Assembly: GCF_018364065.1 (NCBI RefSeq)
Contig: NZ_JAGZMO010000001.1
Span: 62,001-126,000 of the forward strand
From: Veillonella sp.
GTDB taxonomy: Bacteria > Bacillota > Negativicutes > Veillonellales > Veillonellaceae
Direction of reading: 5' to 3'
DNA length: 64,000 bases
Shown piece after piece: positions 43,331 to 51,562 of this stretch. The position numbers were made by a program, and so were the translations under genes. How positions within the stretch are numbered: position 1 is the stretch's first letter; every line of letters starts with the position of its first letter. Below the pieces are notes generated by a model that saw nothing but the letters and a program-made list of their open reading frames with translations, ran no database searches and was not told the origin of the DNA.

Positions 43331-44725
43331 ATGGAACGCAAATATGCATGGCATGAATATAGCGATGCCGATTTACAGGCAATTGAAACTTTGAGCAAGG
43401 AATATATGAACTTCCTTGATACAGGTAAAACTGAACGCGAATGTATTGATGAAACAATTCGTCAGGCTGAGCTTCGCGGTTATAAAAACTTGCAGGACGT
43501 ATTGAAATCCGGCAATCCAATTAAAGCGGGCGATAAAGTATATGCAGTACATATGAAGAAAATTATTGCTCTCTTTAACATCGGCAATGAAGATTTGGAG
43601 CAGGGCCTCAATATTTTAGGGGCTCACATCGACTCGCCACGTCTTGATGTTAAACAGAATCCATTTTACGAAAGTGAAAATTTGGCTTTCTTCGACACTC
43701 ACTATTACGGCGGTATTAAGAAGTACCAATGGGTTGCTATGCCATTGGCTTTACACGGCGTAGTTGTTAAGAAAGACGGTACCGTAGTGCCTATTTCCAT
43801 CGGTGAAAAAGATACTGATCCTGTATTCTGTGTAACTGATTTGTTACCTCATTTAGGTCAGGAACAAATGGAAAAGAAAGCGGCTAAAGTGATTGAAGGT
43901 GAAAACCTTGACCTTCTCATCGGCAGCCGTCCTGTAAAAGGGGAATTGAAAGAAGGCGTAACTCAATTCTTGCAACAGATTTTCGAAAAAGAATACAATT
44001 TCTCGGAAGAAGATTTATTGTCCGCTGAACTTGAAATCGTACCTGCCGGCAAAGCCCGCGAAATGGGTTTTGACCGCAGCATGATTATTGCATACGGCCA
44101 GGATGACCGCGTATGTGCATACACTTCCTTGGCGGCTATGCTCGAAGTGGACAATGTAGAACGTACAACTTGTACGCTCTTAGTCGATAAAGAAGAAATC
44201 GGTTCTGTAGGTGCTACAGGCATGCAGTCCCGCTGGTTCGAAAACATCGTAGCCGAATTATTGGAAAGTGCAGGCCATACATCCCCATTGGCGGTACGTC
44301 GCACCTTGGAACGTAGCCGCATGTTGTCCTCTGACGTAAGTGCAGGTTATGATCCTTTATATGCCTCCGCTTTCGAAAAGAAAAACGCTGCCTTCCTTGG
44401 TAAAGGCGTTGTATTCAACAAGTTTACCGGCGCTCGCGGTAAATCCGGCTCCAACGATGCTAATGCTGAGTACATGGGCTTCATCCGCCGTGTGATGGAC
44501 GACAATAAGGTAGCGTTCCAGACAGCTGAATTAGGCCGTGTTGACTTGGGCGGTGGCGGAACTATCGCTTACATTATGGCTCTTTATGGTATGAACGTAA
44601 TCGACTGCGGCGTTGCCGTATTGAGCATGCATGCCCCTTGGGAAGTAACAAGCAAAGCGGACATTTACGAAGCGAAGAAATGTTACGAAGCGTTCTTAAA
44701 AACTAAAGGCGAAGACTTAGTGTAA
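43331..44725 (+). CDS. M18-family aminopeptidase (aminopeptidase I type)
   Basis: This 464-residue metalloaminopeptidase of the M18 family has 'NILGAHIDSPRLDVKQNPF' (His-x-Asp metal site), 'LVDKEEIGSVGATGMQSRWF' (Glu pair), 'SSDVSAGYDPLY' and C-terminal 'VLSMHAPWEV'. This branch is the ApeA-like longer type with a long central loop. It removes N-terminal residues from cytosolic peptides. It follows the exonuclease by 13 bases and is followed by a small unknown gene after five bases, so it is within the same operon. Confidence 0.92.
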   Translation: MERKYAWHEYSDADLQAIETLSKEYMNFLDTGKTERECIDETIRQAELRGYKNLQDVLKSGNPIKAGDKVYAVHMKKIIALFNIGNEDLEQGLNILGAHIDSPRLDVKQNPFYESENLAFFDTHYYGGIKKYQWVAMPLALHGVVVKKDGTVVPISIGEKDTDPVFCVTDLLPHLGQEQMEKKAAKVIEGENLDLLIGSRPVKGELKEGVTQFLQQIFEKEYNFSEEDLLSAELEIVPAGKAREMGFDRSMIIAYGQDDRVCAYTSLAAMLEVDNVERTTCTLLVDKEEIGSVGATGMQSRWFENIVAELLESAGHTSPLAVRRTLERSRMLSSDVSAGYDPLYASAFEKKNAAFLGKGVVFNKFTGARGKSGSNDANAEYMGFIRRVMDDNKVAFQTAELGRVDLGGGGTIAYIMALYGMNVIDCGVAVLSMHAPWEVTSKADIYEAKKCYEAFLKTKGEDLV

Positions 44726-44730
44726 TTATT

Positions 44731-45078
44731 ATGAATTCGAAGACACCAAAAACTGTAAAGGTCGATATTTACGATATTGACGAAGCACAGGTAAAAGACT
44801 ATATGGCTGACCGGGAGCTTTGCGCCCGGGAGGCCACAATTGTAATGGAGCGTTACTGTAAGGCCGTTAAGAGGGAAACGATTGATGCTGAATTGGGCGA
44901 AGCCATTGTCGGTTATTATAAAACCGGTGAAGTGCTCATGTCGGTACAACTGGATCCTTTTGAAACGCCGGTGATGAAGATGGCCTTTGAACGGGGCAAT
45001 TTAGAATCCTACATTTTGGCGGCGAACGGATTTACAGAAGAAAATGCGGAAGTACTGCGAAAGGAGCGGTTGGACTGA
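44731..45078 (+). CDS. Small protein of unknown function
   Basis: This 115-residue, charged, probably alpha/beta protein has no signal peptide, membrane segment or recognised motif ('VKVDIYDIDEAQVKDYMADR', 'GEAIVGYYKTGEVLMSV'). It is too large for a CopG-type regulator. It begins five bases after the M18 stop, and its TGA overlaps the next gene's ATG (TGATG), so it is certainly in the operon. I do not recognise a family. Confidence 0.75.
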   Translation: MNSKTPKTVKVDIYDIDEAQVKDYMADRELCAREATIVMERYCKAVKRETIDAELGEAIVGYYKTGEVLMSVQLDPFETPVMKMAFERGNLESYILAANGFTEENAEVLRKERLD

Positions 45079-45446
45079 TGTTATTTATTGAATATCCTAC
45101 GTGTTCTACATGTAAGCGTGCGAAGAAGTATTTAACCGAGCACAACATCGCGTTTGAAGAACGCAATATTAAGGAAGAAAATCCGACTGCTGAAGAACTC
45201 GGTGCCTGGCTGCCGAAGAGCGGTAAAGAAGTAAAGGCGTTTTTCAATACATCCGGCCAAGTATACCGCAGTGAAAATATCAAAGATAAATTACCGACGT
45301 TAAGTGAGTCGGAAAAATTGGCTCTATTGGCCACAAACGGTATGCTCGTAAAGCGTCCGATTCTGATTCTGCCTGATACCGTATTGGTAGGCTTTAAAGA
45401 AGCGGAGTGGGACGAAGCGTTACGACGTAACGGATTTTTGAAGTAA
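45078..45446 (+). CDS. ArsC/Spx-family thioredoxin-fold protein
   Basis: This 122-residue protein has 'YPTCSTCKRAKKYL' (Cys9-x-x-Cys12), 'KAFFNTSGQVYR' and 'GMLVKRPILILPDTVLVGF' with the Arg-Pro cis-proline region typical of ArsC/YffB/Spx proteins. Members are arsenate reductases, redox-controlled RNA polymerase partners (Spx, MgsR) or reductases of unknown substrate. The CxxC pair fits the Spx/YusI side as well. It is the last gene of the long operon. Confidence 0.88.
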   Translation: MLFIEYPTCSTCKRAKKYLTEHNIAFEERNIKEENPTAEELGAWLPKSGKEVKAFFNTSGQVYRSENIKDKLPTLSESEKLALLATNGMLVKRPILILPDTVLVGFKEAEWDEALRRNGFLK

Positions 45447-45453
45447 TTAACTA

Positions 45454-45482
45454 TTGAAATGTCTTTAAAAACAAGATATAAT
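45454..45482 (+). promoter_or_regulatory. Strong promoter of the ABC transporter operon
   Basis: TTGAAA (45454-45459), a 17-base spacer and a perfect TATAAT (45477-45482). Confidence 0.8.
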
Positions 45483-45541
45483 AGTTTAAACTATCCCGTG
45501 TAGATGGATAATTGTAGAATGGTAGAAGGGAGCTTTTCAGT

Positions 45542-46522
45542 ATGTGGAAAAAGCGTGTAGTAGCTGCAGTGGCAGCAATGATGGTAGTTGGCCTGTTGGC
45601 CGGTTGTGGCAGTGATTCCGGAACTTCCGGATCCGGCAAGACGTATAAGGTAGGGGTTGTTCAATTGGTTGAGCATCCGGCCTTAGATGCAGCCAATAAG
45701 GGCTTTGTAGACGGCTTGGCGTCCAAAGGATTTAAGGACAATGTAAAGATTGATCAGCAGAATGCACAAGGTGATCAGTCCAATTTGAACAGTATTGCAC
45801 AACGTTTCGTATCGGAACAGGATGACTTGGTGTTGGCGATTGCAACACCGGCGGCACAGGCTATGGCCAATGCCACTCGTGACATTCCGATTTTAGGTAC
45901 AGCCATTACGGACTATGTATCTGCAAAATTAGTTCAGAGCAATGAAAAACCGGGTGGCAATGTAAGTGGTACCACCGATATGAACCCGGTAGAAAAACAA
46001 GTTGATTTAATTGCAACAATTTTACCTAATGCTAAAAAAGTAGGTATTTTATACAGTACGAACGAAATTAACTCACAGCTTCAGGCTGAACGCATGAAAG
46101 CACATGCAAAAGAAAAAGGTATTGAAGTTGTGGAAGCGACCGTTTCTAATGTAAACGATGTACAGCAGGCGGCGCAAAATCTCGTATCCCAAGGGGTACA
46201 GGCTATTTATGTACCGACTGACAACATTGTAGCCTCCTCGATGCCAAATCTGGTTAAAATTACCGACGCGGCAAAGATTCCTGTTTTCCCTGGTGAAGAC
46301 AATCTTATTAAAGCAGGCGGTTTAGCTACTTACTCGGTAGACTACTACCAGTTAGGCTTCCAAGCCGGTGTGATGGGGGCAAAGATCCTCTCCGGTGAAG
46401 CTAAAGTAGGAGATATGCCGATTGAAAGTCAGACAAACTTCAAGCTCGTTGTAAACGAAGAAGTAGCTAAAAACTTGGGAATTACAATTCCTGAATCTGT
46501 ATTGAAAGAGGCAAATAAATAA
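45542..46522 (+). CDS. ABC transporter substrate-binding lipoprotein (TrpX-like family)
   Basis: This 326-residue lipoprotein has a signal peptide ending in the lipobox LLAGC (Cys22). The domain is the ABC_sub_bind type related to TrpX ('VGVVQLVEHPALDAANKGF', 'AIATPAAQAMANAT', 'NVSGTTDMNPVEKQVDLI', 'VPTDNIVASSMPNLV'). Family members bind tryptophan, other aromatic compounds or unknown solutes. It would sit on the outer face of the inner membrane. A terminator lies between it and the permease, consistent with surplus production of the binding protein. Confidence 0.92.
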   Translation: MWKKRVVAAVAAMMVVGLLAGCGSDSGTSGSGKTYKVGVVQLVEHPALDAANKGFVDGLASKGFKDNVKIDQQNAQGDQSNLNSIAQRFVSEQDDLVLAIATPAAQAMANATRDIPILGTAITDYVSAKLVQSNEKPGGNVSGTTDMNPVEKQVDLIATILPNAKKVGILYSTNEINSQLQAERMKAHAKEKGIEVVEATVSNVNDVQQAAQNLVSQGVQAIYVPTDNIVASSMPNLVKITDAAKIPVFPGEDNLIKAGGLATYSVDYYQLGFQAGVMGAKILSGEAKVGDMPIESQTNFKLVVNEEVAKNLGITIPESVLKEANK

Positions 46523-46528
46523 ACATTA

Positions 46529-46556
46529 AGAAAAGGGCTTCGGTCCTTTTCTTTTT
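46529..46556 (+). terminator. Intra-operon terminator after the binding-protein gene
   Basis: AGAAAAGG (46529-46536) pairs with CCTTTTCT (46545-46552), with loop GCTTCGGT and five T at 46552-46556. It is probably a partial terminator, because the permease has no evident promoter of its own. Confidence 0.8.
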
Positions 46557-46570
46557 ATAGTCTATTTATT

Positions 46571-46621
46571 TCGGAGGTAATCATCTTGATGAATGGTTAC
46601 CTATAGTTGGAGGAAGTTATG
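46571..46621 (+). promoter_or_regulatory. Leader with five-codon mini-ORF and hairpin ahead of the permease
   Basis: A 'ggagg' site at 46573-46577 is followed by ATG 46589 AAT GGT TAC CTA TAG (MNGYL). The permease's own 'ggaggaag' and ATG 46619 come right after. 'GGTAATCAT' (46576-46584) can pair with 'ATGGTTACC' (46593-46601), masking the mini-ORF's ribosome site. Whether it regulates is unknown. Confidence 0.4.
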
Positions 46622-47488
46622 GAAAATTTGATTATTTCCACCTTGGGTCAAGGCCTTTTGTGGTCATTACTGGCCATCGGTGTTTTTATCACATTCCGCG
46701 TGCTGGATATTGCGGATTTGACGGTTGAAGGCAGTTTCCCTTTGGGAGCGGCCATTTCCGTTACCTTAATCGTAGCGGGTGTTAATCCGTTAGTATCTAT
46801 TCTTGTAGCCGCCATCGGCGGTGCCGTAGCAGGGATTGTAACCGGTTTGGTACATACAAAGTTAAAGATTCCGGCTCTCTTGGCAGGGATTTTAACGATG
46901 ATTGCCTTATATTCGATTAACTTACATGTTATGGGCAAAGCCAATGTGTCTTTGCTCCGCATGGATACAGTATATACCTACTTGGAAGTGCTCAATATGC
47001 GCAGCACTTGGGCCTTAACGATTGTGGGGCTTATAGGGGCTTTCTTGGCCTGTTTATTCCTGTTCTGGTTCTTCGGTACTGAAATCGGCGCCGCCATTCG
47101 TGCGACCGGTATTAATCAGCAAATGATTCGCGCTCAGGGCGTTAACACAGATACGATGATTCTTATCGGTCTTGCTTTATCCAATGCCTTCGTAGCCACT
47201 GCAGGTGCCTTCGTGGCGCAAGGTAACGGCTATGCAGACGTAGGCATGGGCGTAGGTACCATCGTAATCGGCCTGGCCTCCGTAATTATCGGGGAAGTGC
47301 TCTTCGGTACCAGTTCCTTCGTGCGCAATTTACTGGCCGTAGTACTCGGCTCCGTAGTATACCGCATCGTAATTGCAGTGGTGCTTTACTTAGGTATGCC
47401 GCCAAACGATTTAAAATTATTCACAGCCATTCTCGTAGCCATTGCTTTGGCATTGCCTACATTGAAAGCTAAATGGCAGAGTCGTTAA
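46619..47488 (+). CDS. ABC transporter permease (TrpY-like)
   Basis: This 289-residue inner-membrane permease with about eight helices belongs to the branched-chain/ribose-type permease superfamily (BPD_transp_2). Clear features are 'FRVLDIADLTVEGSFPLGAA' near the N-terminus and the coupling region 'RATGINQQMIRAQGVNTDTM', plus 'VIGLASVIIGEVLFG'. ATG 46619 with 'ggaggaag' upstream is preferred over the TTG at 46607, which lies within the ribosome site. It is followed after 12 bases by the ATPase gene. Confidence 0.92.
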   Translation: MENLIISTLGQGLLWSLLAIGVFITFRVLDIADLTVEGSFPLGAAISVTLIVAGVNPLVSILVAAIGGAVAGIVTGLVHTKLKIPALLAGILTMIALYSINLHVMGKANVSLLRMDTVYTYLEVLNMRSTWALTIVGLIGAFLACLFLFWFFGTEIGAAIRATGINQQMIRAQGVNTDTMILIGLALSNAFVATAGAFVAQGNGYADVGMGVGTIVIGLASVIIGEVLFGTSSFVRNLLAVVLGSVVYRIVIAVVLYLGMPPNDLKLFTAILVAIALALPTLKAKWQSR

Positions 47489-47500
47489 GGAGGGCCGGTT

Positions 47501-48289
47501 ATGTTAGAAGTTAAAGGTTTAGTAAAAACATTTTTCAAAGGTACGGTCAATGAAAAAACAGCCCTTCATGGCGTAGATCTTCGTTTGGAATCCGGCGATT
47601 TTGCAACCGTTATCGGCGGCAACGGTGCCGGTAAAAGTACCTTGTTGAACTCCATTGCCGGTGTCTTCCCGGTTGATGCAGGTACAATTAAGATTAACGA
47701 TACAGACATTACAAAAATGCCTGAATACAAACGTGCCGCTTTTATCGGCCGCGTATTCCAGGACCCGATGCTCGGTACAGCAGGGAATATGCAGATTGAA
47801 GAGAACTTGCTTCTCGCATTGCGCCGCGGCAAGAAAATGGGCCTCAAATGGGCCTTCGTACCGGAAGAGCGTGAACTGTTCAGAGAACGTCTTTCTCTAT
47901 TAGGCCTTGGCCTTGAGGACCGTTTATCAGCACGTATGGGCTTATTGAGCGGCGGTCAGCGTCAGTCCATTACATTGTTGATGGCTACCATGCTGAGACC
48001 TGAATTGTTACTGTTGGACGAACATACAGCGGCCCTTGACCCTAAGACGGCAGCCAATGTGTTGAGCTTAACCGATAAATTGGTTCAGGAATATAATCTG
48101 ACCACCTTGATGATTACCCACAACATGCGTGATGCCCTTCGTTACGGCAACCGCTTGATTATGATGAACAACGGACGCATTATTTTCGACGTTCGTGGAG
48201 AAGAGAAGGCAAAACTTACTGTAAAAGACTTGCTGGAACGCTTCGAAGTGGCGGGCGATACAGTGAGTGACCGCATGGCATTAGGTTAA
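47501..48289 (+). CDS. ABC transporter ATP-binding protein (TrpZ-like)
   Basis: This 262-residue ATPase has Walker A 'GGNGAGKST', Q-loop 'GRVFQDPMLGTA', ABC signature 'LLSGGQRQS', Walker B 'LLLLDEHTAALDPKTA' and the H-loop 'MITHNMRDAL'. It completes the three-component importer with the binding protein and permease. GC content and order match the rest of the operon. A 15-bp repeat array follows the stop. Confidence 0.94.
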   Translation: MLEVKGLVKTFFKGTVNEKTALHGVDLRLESGDFATVIGGNGAGKSTLLNSIAGVFPVDAGTIKINDTDITKMPEYKRAAFIGRVFQDPMLGTAGNMQIEENLLLALRRGKKMGLKWAFVPEERELFRERLSLLGLGLEDRLSARMGLLSGGQRQSITLLMATMLRPELLLLDEHTAALDPKTAANVLSLTDKLVQEYNLTTLMITHNMRDALRYGNRLIMMNNGRIIFDVRGEEKAKLTVKDLLERFEVAGDTVSDRMALG

Positions 48290-48315
48290 TTAGTATTAGG
48301 CCATATGGCTTTATA

Positions 48316-48375
48316 CCGGTTGACTTTATTCCGGTTGACTTTAGATCGGGTGACTTAAGACCGGGTGGTTAGGCC
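48316..48375. repeat. 15-bp tandem array (4 units) after the ABC operon
   Basis: Units at 48316, 48331, 48346 and 48361 are variants of 'ccggttgactttaga'. The array ends 25 bases before the rpsO -35 element. Confidence 0.85.
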
Positions 48376-48399
48376 AATCAAAGAAATTTAGAATTCCGC

Positions 48400-48428
48400 T
48401 TTACAAGGAATGCCTGATATAGTATACT
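48400..48428 (+). promoter_or_regulatory. Promoter of rpsO
   Basis: TTTACA (48400-48405), a 17-base spacer and TATACT (48423-48428). Confidence 0.7.
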
Positions 48429-48440
48429 TTTATAGGTGCT

Positions 48441-48508
48441 TACGCACGTGACGCAAGCGAAGTATTCGAATCTCCAACGTTTACTTTGGCTTGACGAGTT
48501 TTTTTTTA
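48441..48508 (+). promoter_or_regulatory. Structured rpsO leader, possible attenuator
   Basis: 'cgcaagcgaagta' (48452-48464) can pair imperfectly with 'tactttggcttgacg' (48482-48496). Nine T residues follow directly at 48499-48507, then the 'aggagg' of rpsO. rpsO leaders often carry an S15-binding structure. This one could terminate or block translation when S15 is in excess. Confidence 0.5.
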
Positions 48509-48525
48509 CATAGGAGGACATACAT

Positions 48526-48792
48526 ATGTTGACTACAGAAGCTAAATTAGCTATCATCAAAGAATTTGCTACTCATGAAGGTGACACTGGATCTCCAGAA
48601 GTTCAAATCGCGATTTTGACTAATCGTATCATCTACTTAACTGAGCATTTAAAAGAACATAAAAAGGATCATCATTCCCGTCGTGGTCTTTTAAAATTAG
48701 TTGGTCAACGTCGTAACATGCTTGACTACTTACGTCGTAAAGACATTGAACGTTACCGTGCAATTCTTGAAAAATTAAACTTACGTAAATAA
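48526..48792 (+). CDS. rpsO: 30S ribosomal protein S15
   Basis: This 88-residue ribosomal protein binds 16S rRNA at the 20-21-22 helix junction and organises the platform. Typical motifs: 'HEGDTGSPEVQIAILTNRI', 'HLKEHKKDHHSRRGLLKLVG' and 'RRNMLDYLRRKDIERYR'. ATG 48526 follows 'aggaggac'. The usual partner pnp lies downstream, separated by a terminator. Confidence 0.98.
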   Translation: MLTTEAKLAIIKEFATHEGDTGSPEVQIAILTNRIIYLTEHLKEHKKDHHSRRGLLKLVGQRRNMLDYLRRKDIERYRAILEKLNLRK

Positions 48793-48809
48793 TTTAACAC
48801 GTAATATGA

Positions 48810-48834
48810 AAAAGCGGCCTAGGCCGCTTTTTTC
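48810..48834 (+). terminator. Terminator between rpsO and pnp
   Basis: AAAAGCGGCC (48810-48819) pairs with GGCCGCTTTT (48822-48831), with T-rich sequence after it. Confidence 0.85.
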
Positions 48835-48953
48835 TTATAAAGCCTTACTTTATATGAGAATATAGATAAAAGACTTTCATTTTCTATGGGAATCTATTAC
48901 AATAAGAGAGATGTAAAAAAATAGAGACATAGTGATTCAGAGGAGGAATCGGA

Positions 48954-51023
48954 ATGGAACAATTCCAAATGGACCTGGCCGGTCGTACATTAACAATTGA
49001 AACAGGAGAGCTTGCGAAACAGGCGAGTGGCTCTGCCTTAGTTCGTTATGGTGATACAGTAGTGTTGGTGACTGCTACTGCATCCAAGGAAGCCAAAGAT
49101 ATTGACTTTTTCCCGCTCACTGTTGATTACGAAGAAAAAATGTACTCCGTAGGTCGCATTCCGGGCGGATTCATTAAACGTGAAGCTAAGCCACCGGAAT
49201 CTGCTGTTCTTCACAGCCGTTTAATCGATCGTCCGATTCGTCCGTTATTTGATAAAGGTTGCCGTAATGAAGTGCATGTAGTAGCAACTGTACTTTCCGT
49301 AGATCAGGACAACGCACCTGAAATCTGCGGCATGATCGGTGCTTCCGCAGCGTTGGCATTGTCCGATATTCCTTGGGCAGGCCCAATCGCAGGCGTTCGT
49401 ATCGGCCGTGTAAATGGTGAATTCGTAATTAACCCGACAGTGGCTCAGTTGGCTGAAACTGACTTGAGCGTCGTTGTAGCCGGCACTAAAGACGCTATCC
49501 TCATGGTAGAAGGCGGCGCTCAGGAAGTGGCTGAAGAAGTATTGTTGGAAGCTATTATGCGCGCTCACGAAGAAATCAAAACTATCGTAGCTTTCCAGGA
49601 AGATATGGTAGCTAAAGCGGGCAAAGAAAAACGCGAATTCCCTGTACATGAAATCGATCATGAAGTATCTGCTGCCGTACATGCGTACGCACATGATGCA
49701 TTGGATAAAGCTGTTCGCTGTGCTGACAAACAACAGCGCGATGCACAACAGGCAGCTGTATTTGAAGAAGTTTTAGAACATTTCGAAGAAATCTATCCTG
49801 AAAACTTGGATGATGTAAGCCTTACATTAGAAAAAATGGTGAAAGAAATTGTTCGCCATATGATTACGGTAGAAAAGATTCGTCCTGATGGCCGTCAACT
49901 TGATGAAGTTCGCCCTATCTCCGTACGCGTAGGTATTTTACCTCGTACACATGGTTCCGGTCTTTTCACACGTGGTCAAACTCAAGTATTAAACATTTGT
50001 ACCTTGGCGCCGCTTTCTGAAAAACAGACAATCGACGGCATCGGTATTGAAACTGAAAAACGTTACATTCACCACTACAATTTCCCATCCTACTCCGTAG
50101 GGGAAACTCGTTCTTCCCGTGGTCCGGGACGTCGTGAAATCGGTCATGGTGCATTGGCTGAACGCGCTTTATTGGCAGTTCTTCCTACTGAAGAAGAATT
50201 CCCATACGCTATGCGTCTTGTATCCGAAGTATTGGAATCCAACGGTTCCAGCTCCATGGCCAGCGTTTGCGGCAGTACCTTGTCCTTAATGGATGCAGGC
50301 GTGCCTATTAAAGCCCCTGTAGCAGGTATTGCAATGGGTCTAGTAACTCAGGGCGAACACTACACAATCTTAACAGATATTCAAGGTATGGAAGATGCGT
50401 TGGGCGATATGGACTTCAAAGTAGCCGGTACTGCAAAAGGCGTTACCGCTATTCAGATGGATATTAAAATCTCCGGTTTGTCCCGTGCGATTTTAGAAGA
50501 AGCATTGGCTCAAGCTCACAAAGGCCGTATGCACATCATGAGCAAAATGCTTGAAGTTATCGATGCCCCTCGTGGCAACATGTCCCCATGGGCACCACGC
50601 ATTATTACTATGAAGATTGACCCTGATAAAATCCGTGACGTTATCGGTACAGGCGGTAAAGTTATTCGCGGCATCATCGAAGAAACAGGTGCTAAGATTG
50701 ACATCGAAGATGACGGTACTGTTTCTATCGCGGCTGTGGAAGAATCCGCTGCTAACCGCGCTATCGAAATTATTACCAACTTGACGAAAGAAGTAGAAGT
50801 GGGCGAAGTTTACATGGGTCGTGTAACACGCTTGATGAACTTCGGCGCTTTCGTAGAAGTATTGCCTGGTAAAGAAGGCTTGGTACACATTTCCAAGCTC
50901 GCTAAAGAACGCGTTGAAAATGTAGAAGACGTGGTTAATGTAGGCGATGAAATTATGGTAAAAGTTATTGAGATCGACAAACAAGGTCGCATTAACTTAT
51001 CCCGTAAGGACTGCTTAAAATAA
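48954..51023 (+). CDS. pnp: Polyribonucleotide nucleotidyltransferase (PNPase)
   Basis: This 689-residue phosphorolytic 3'-5' exoribonuclease is part of the RNA-degrading machinery. Order: first RNase PH-like domain (about 1-225), helical linker, second catalytic RNase PH domain (about 310-545; 'FTRGQTQVLNICTLAPLSE', 'YSVGETRSSRGPGRREIG', 'DALGDMDFKVAGT' with catalytic Asp), a KH domain ('IRDVIGTGGKVIRGIIEETG') and an S1 domain ('GEVYMGRVTRLMNFGAFVE') at the C-terminus. The length is normal. ATG 48954 follows 'gaggagg'. Confidence 0.98.
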   Translation: MEQFQMDLAGRTLTIETGELAKQASGSALVRYGDTVVLVTATASKEAKDIDFFPLTVDYEEKMYSVGRIPGGFIKREAKPPESAVLHSRLIDRPIRPLFDKGCRNEVHVVATVLSVDQDNAPEICGMIGASAALALSDIPWAGPIAGVRIGRVNGEFVINPTVAQLAETDLSVVVAGTKDAILMVEGGAQEVAEEVLLEAIMRAHEEIKTIVAFQEDMVAKAGKEKREFPVHEIDHEVSAAVHAYAHDALDKAVRCADKQQRDAQQAAVFEEVLEHFEEIYPENLDDVSLTLEKMVKEIVRHMITVEKIRPDGRQLDEVRPISVRVGILPRTHGSGLFTRGQTQVLNICTLAPLSEKQTIDGIGIETEKRYIHHYNFPSYSVGETRSSRGPGRREIGHGALAERALLAVLPTEEEFPYAMRLVSEVLESNGSSSMASVCGSTLSLMDAGVPIKAPVAGIAMGLVTQGEHYTILTDIQGMEDALGDMDFKVAGTAKGVTAIQMDIKISGLSRAILEEALAQAHKGRMHIMSKMLEVIDAPRGNMSPWAPRIITMKIDPDKIRDVIGTGGKVIRGIIEETGAKIDIEDDGTVSIAAVEESAANRAIEIITNLTKEVEVGEVYMGRVTRLMNFGAFVEVLPGKEGLVHISKLAKERVENVEDVVNVGDEIMVKVIEIDKQGRINLSRKDCLK

Positions 51024-51049
51024 TCAATTCATTACAGAGGAGTCGCTAA

Positions 51050-51499
51050 ATGGACATTCGCGGATTTGAAGTTGTATCGAAATATGAAGATTGCGATATA
51101 ACTTTGCCAAAAAGAAAGACAACTGAAAGTGCCGGATATGATATTGAATGTGCAGAAGATACTACTATCGAGCCGGGTGAGATCAAATTAGTTCCAACCG
51201 GATTGAAAGCATTCATGAATTATGATGAATATTTGGCGATTCACATTCGTTCGAGCATGGCGGTTAAACGCCAATTAATGCTGGCCAATAGTACTGGTAT
51301 TATTGACAGCGACTATTACAACAATGAAGAAAATGAAGGTCACATTTTAATTGCCCTTTATAATATGGGCAAAGAGGCCGTTCACATTGAAAAAGGTGAG
51401 CGTGTGGCGCAAGGCATTTTCTCTAAATATTTAATTGCCAGTGATGATGATGCTACCGGAATTCGTGTAGGCGGCATCGGCAGCACCGGTTCTAAGTAA
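51050..51499 (+). CDS. dut: dUTP diphosphatase
   Basis: This 149-residue trimeric dUTPase hydrolyses dUTP to dUMP, keeping uracil out of DNA. All five motifs can be seen: 'SAGYDIECA', 'IRSSMAVK', 'NSTGIIDSDYYNN', 'KGERVAQGIF' and a C-terminal Gly-rich 'GGIGSTGSK'. It follows pnp by 26 bases and is probably co-transcribed. Confidence 0.95.
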   Translation: MDIRGFEVVSKYEDCDITLPKRKTTESAGYDIECAEDTTIEPGEIKLVPTGLKAFMNYDEYLAIHIRSSMAVKRQLMLANSTGIIDSDYYNNEENEGHILIALYNMGKEAVHIEKGERVAQGIFSKYLIASDDDATGIRVGGIGSTGSK

Positions 51500-51505
51500 A
51501 AGAAA

Positions 51506-51542
51506 GCGCCCCTTGCCTGGACTGATTAGGTAAGGGGCGTTT
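51506..51542 (+). terminator. Hairpin after dut, probable weak terminator
   Basis: 'cgccccttgcct' pairs with 'aggtaaggggcg', but only three T follow. Confidence 0.55.
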
Positions 51543-51562
51543 GTGTTCAATAGGAGGCCATC

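Noticed and set aside
45447..45541. T-box or other tryptophan-responsive leader before the TrpX-like gene
   Set aside because: The leader is only about 50 bases long and has no T-box sequence or specifier stem.
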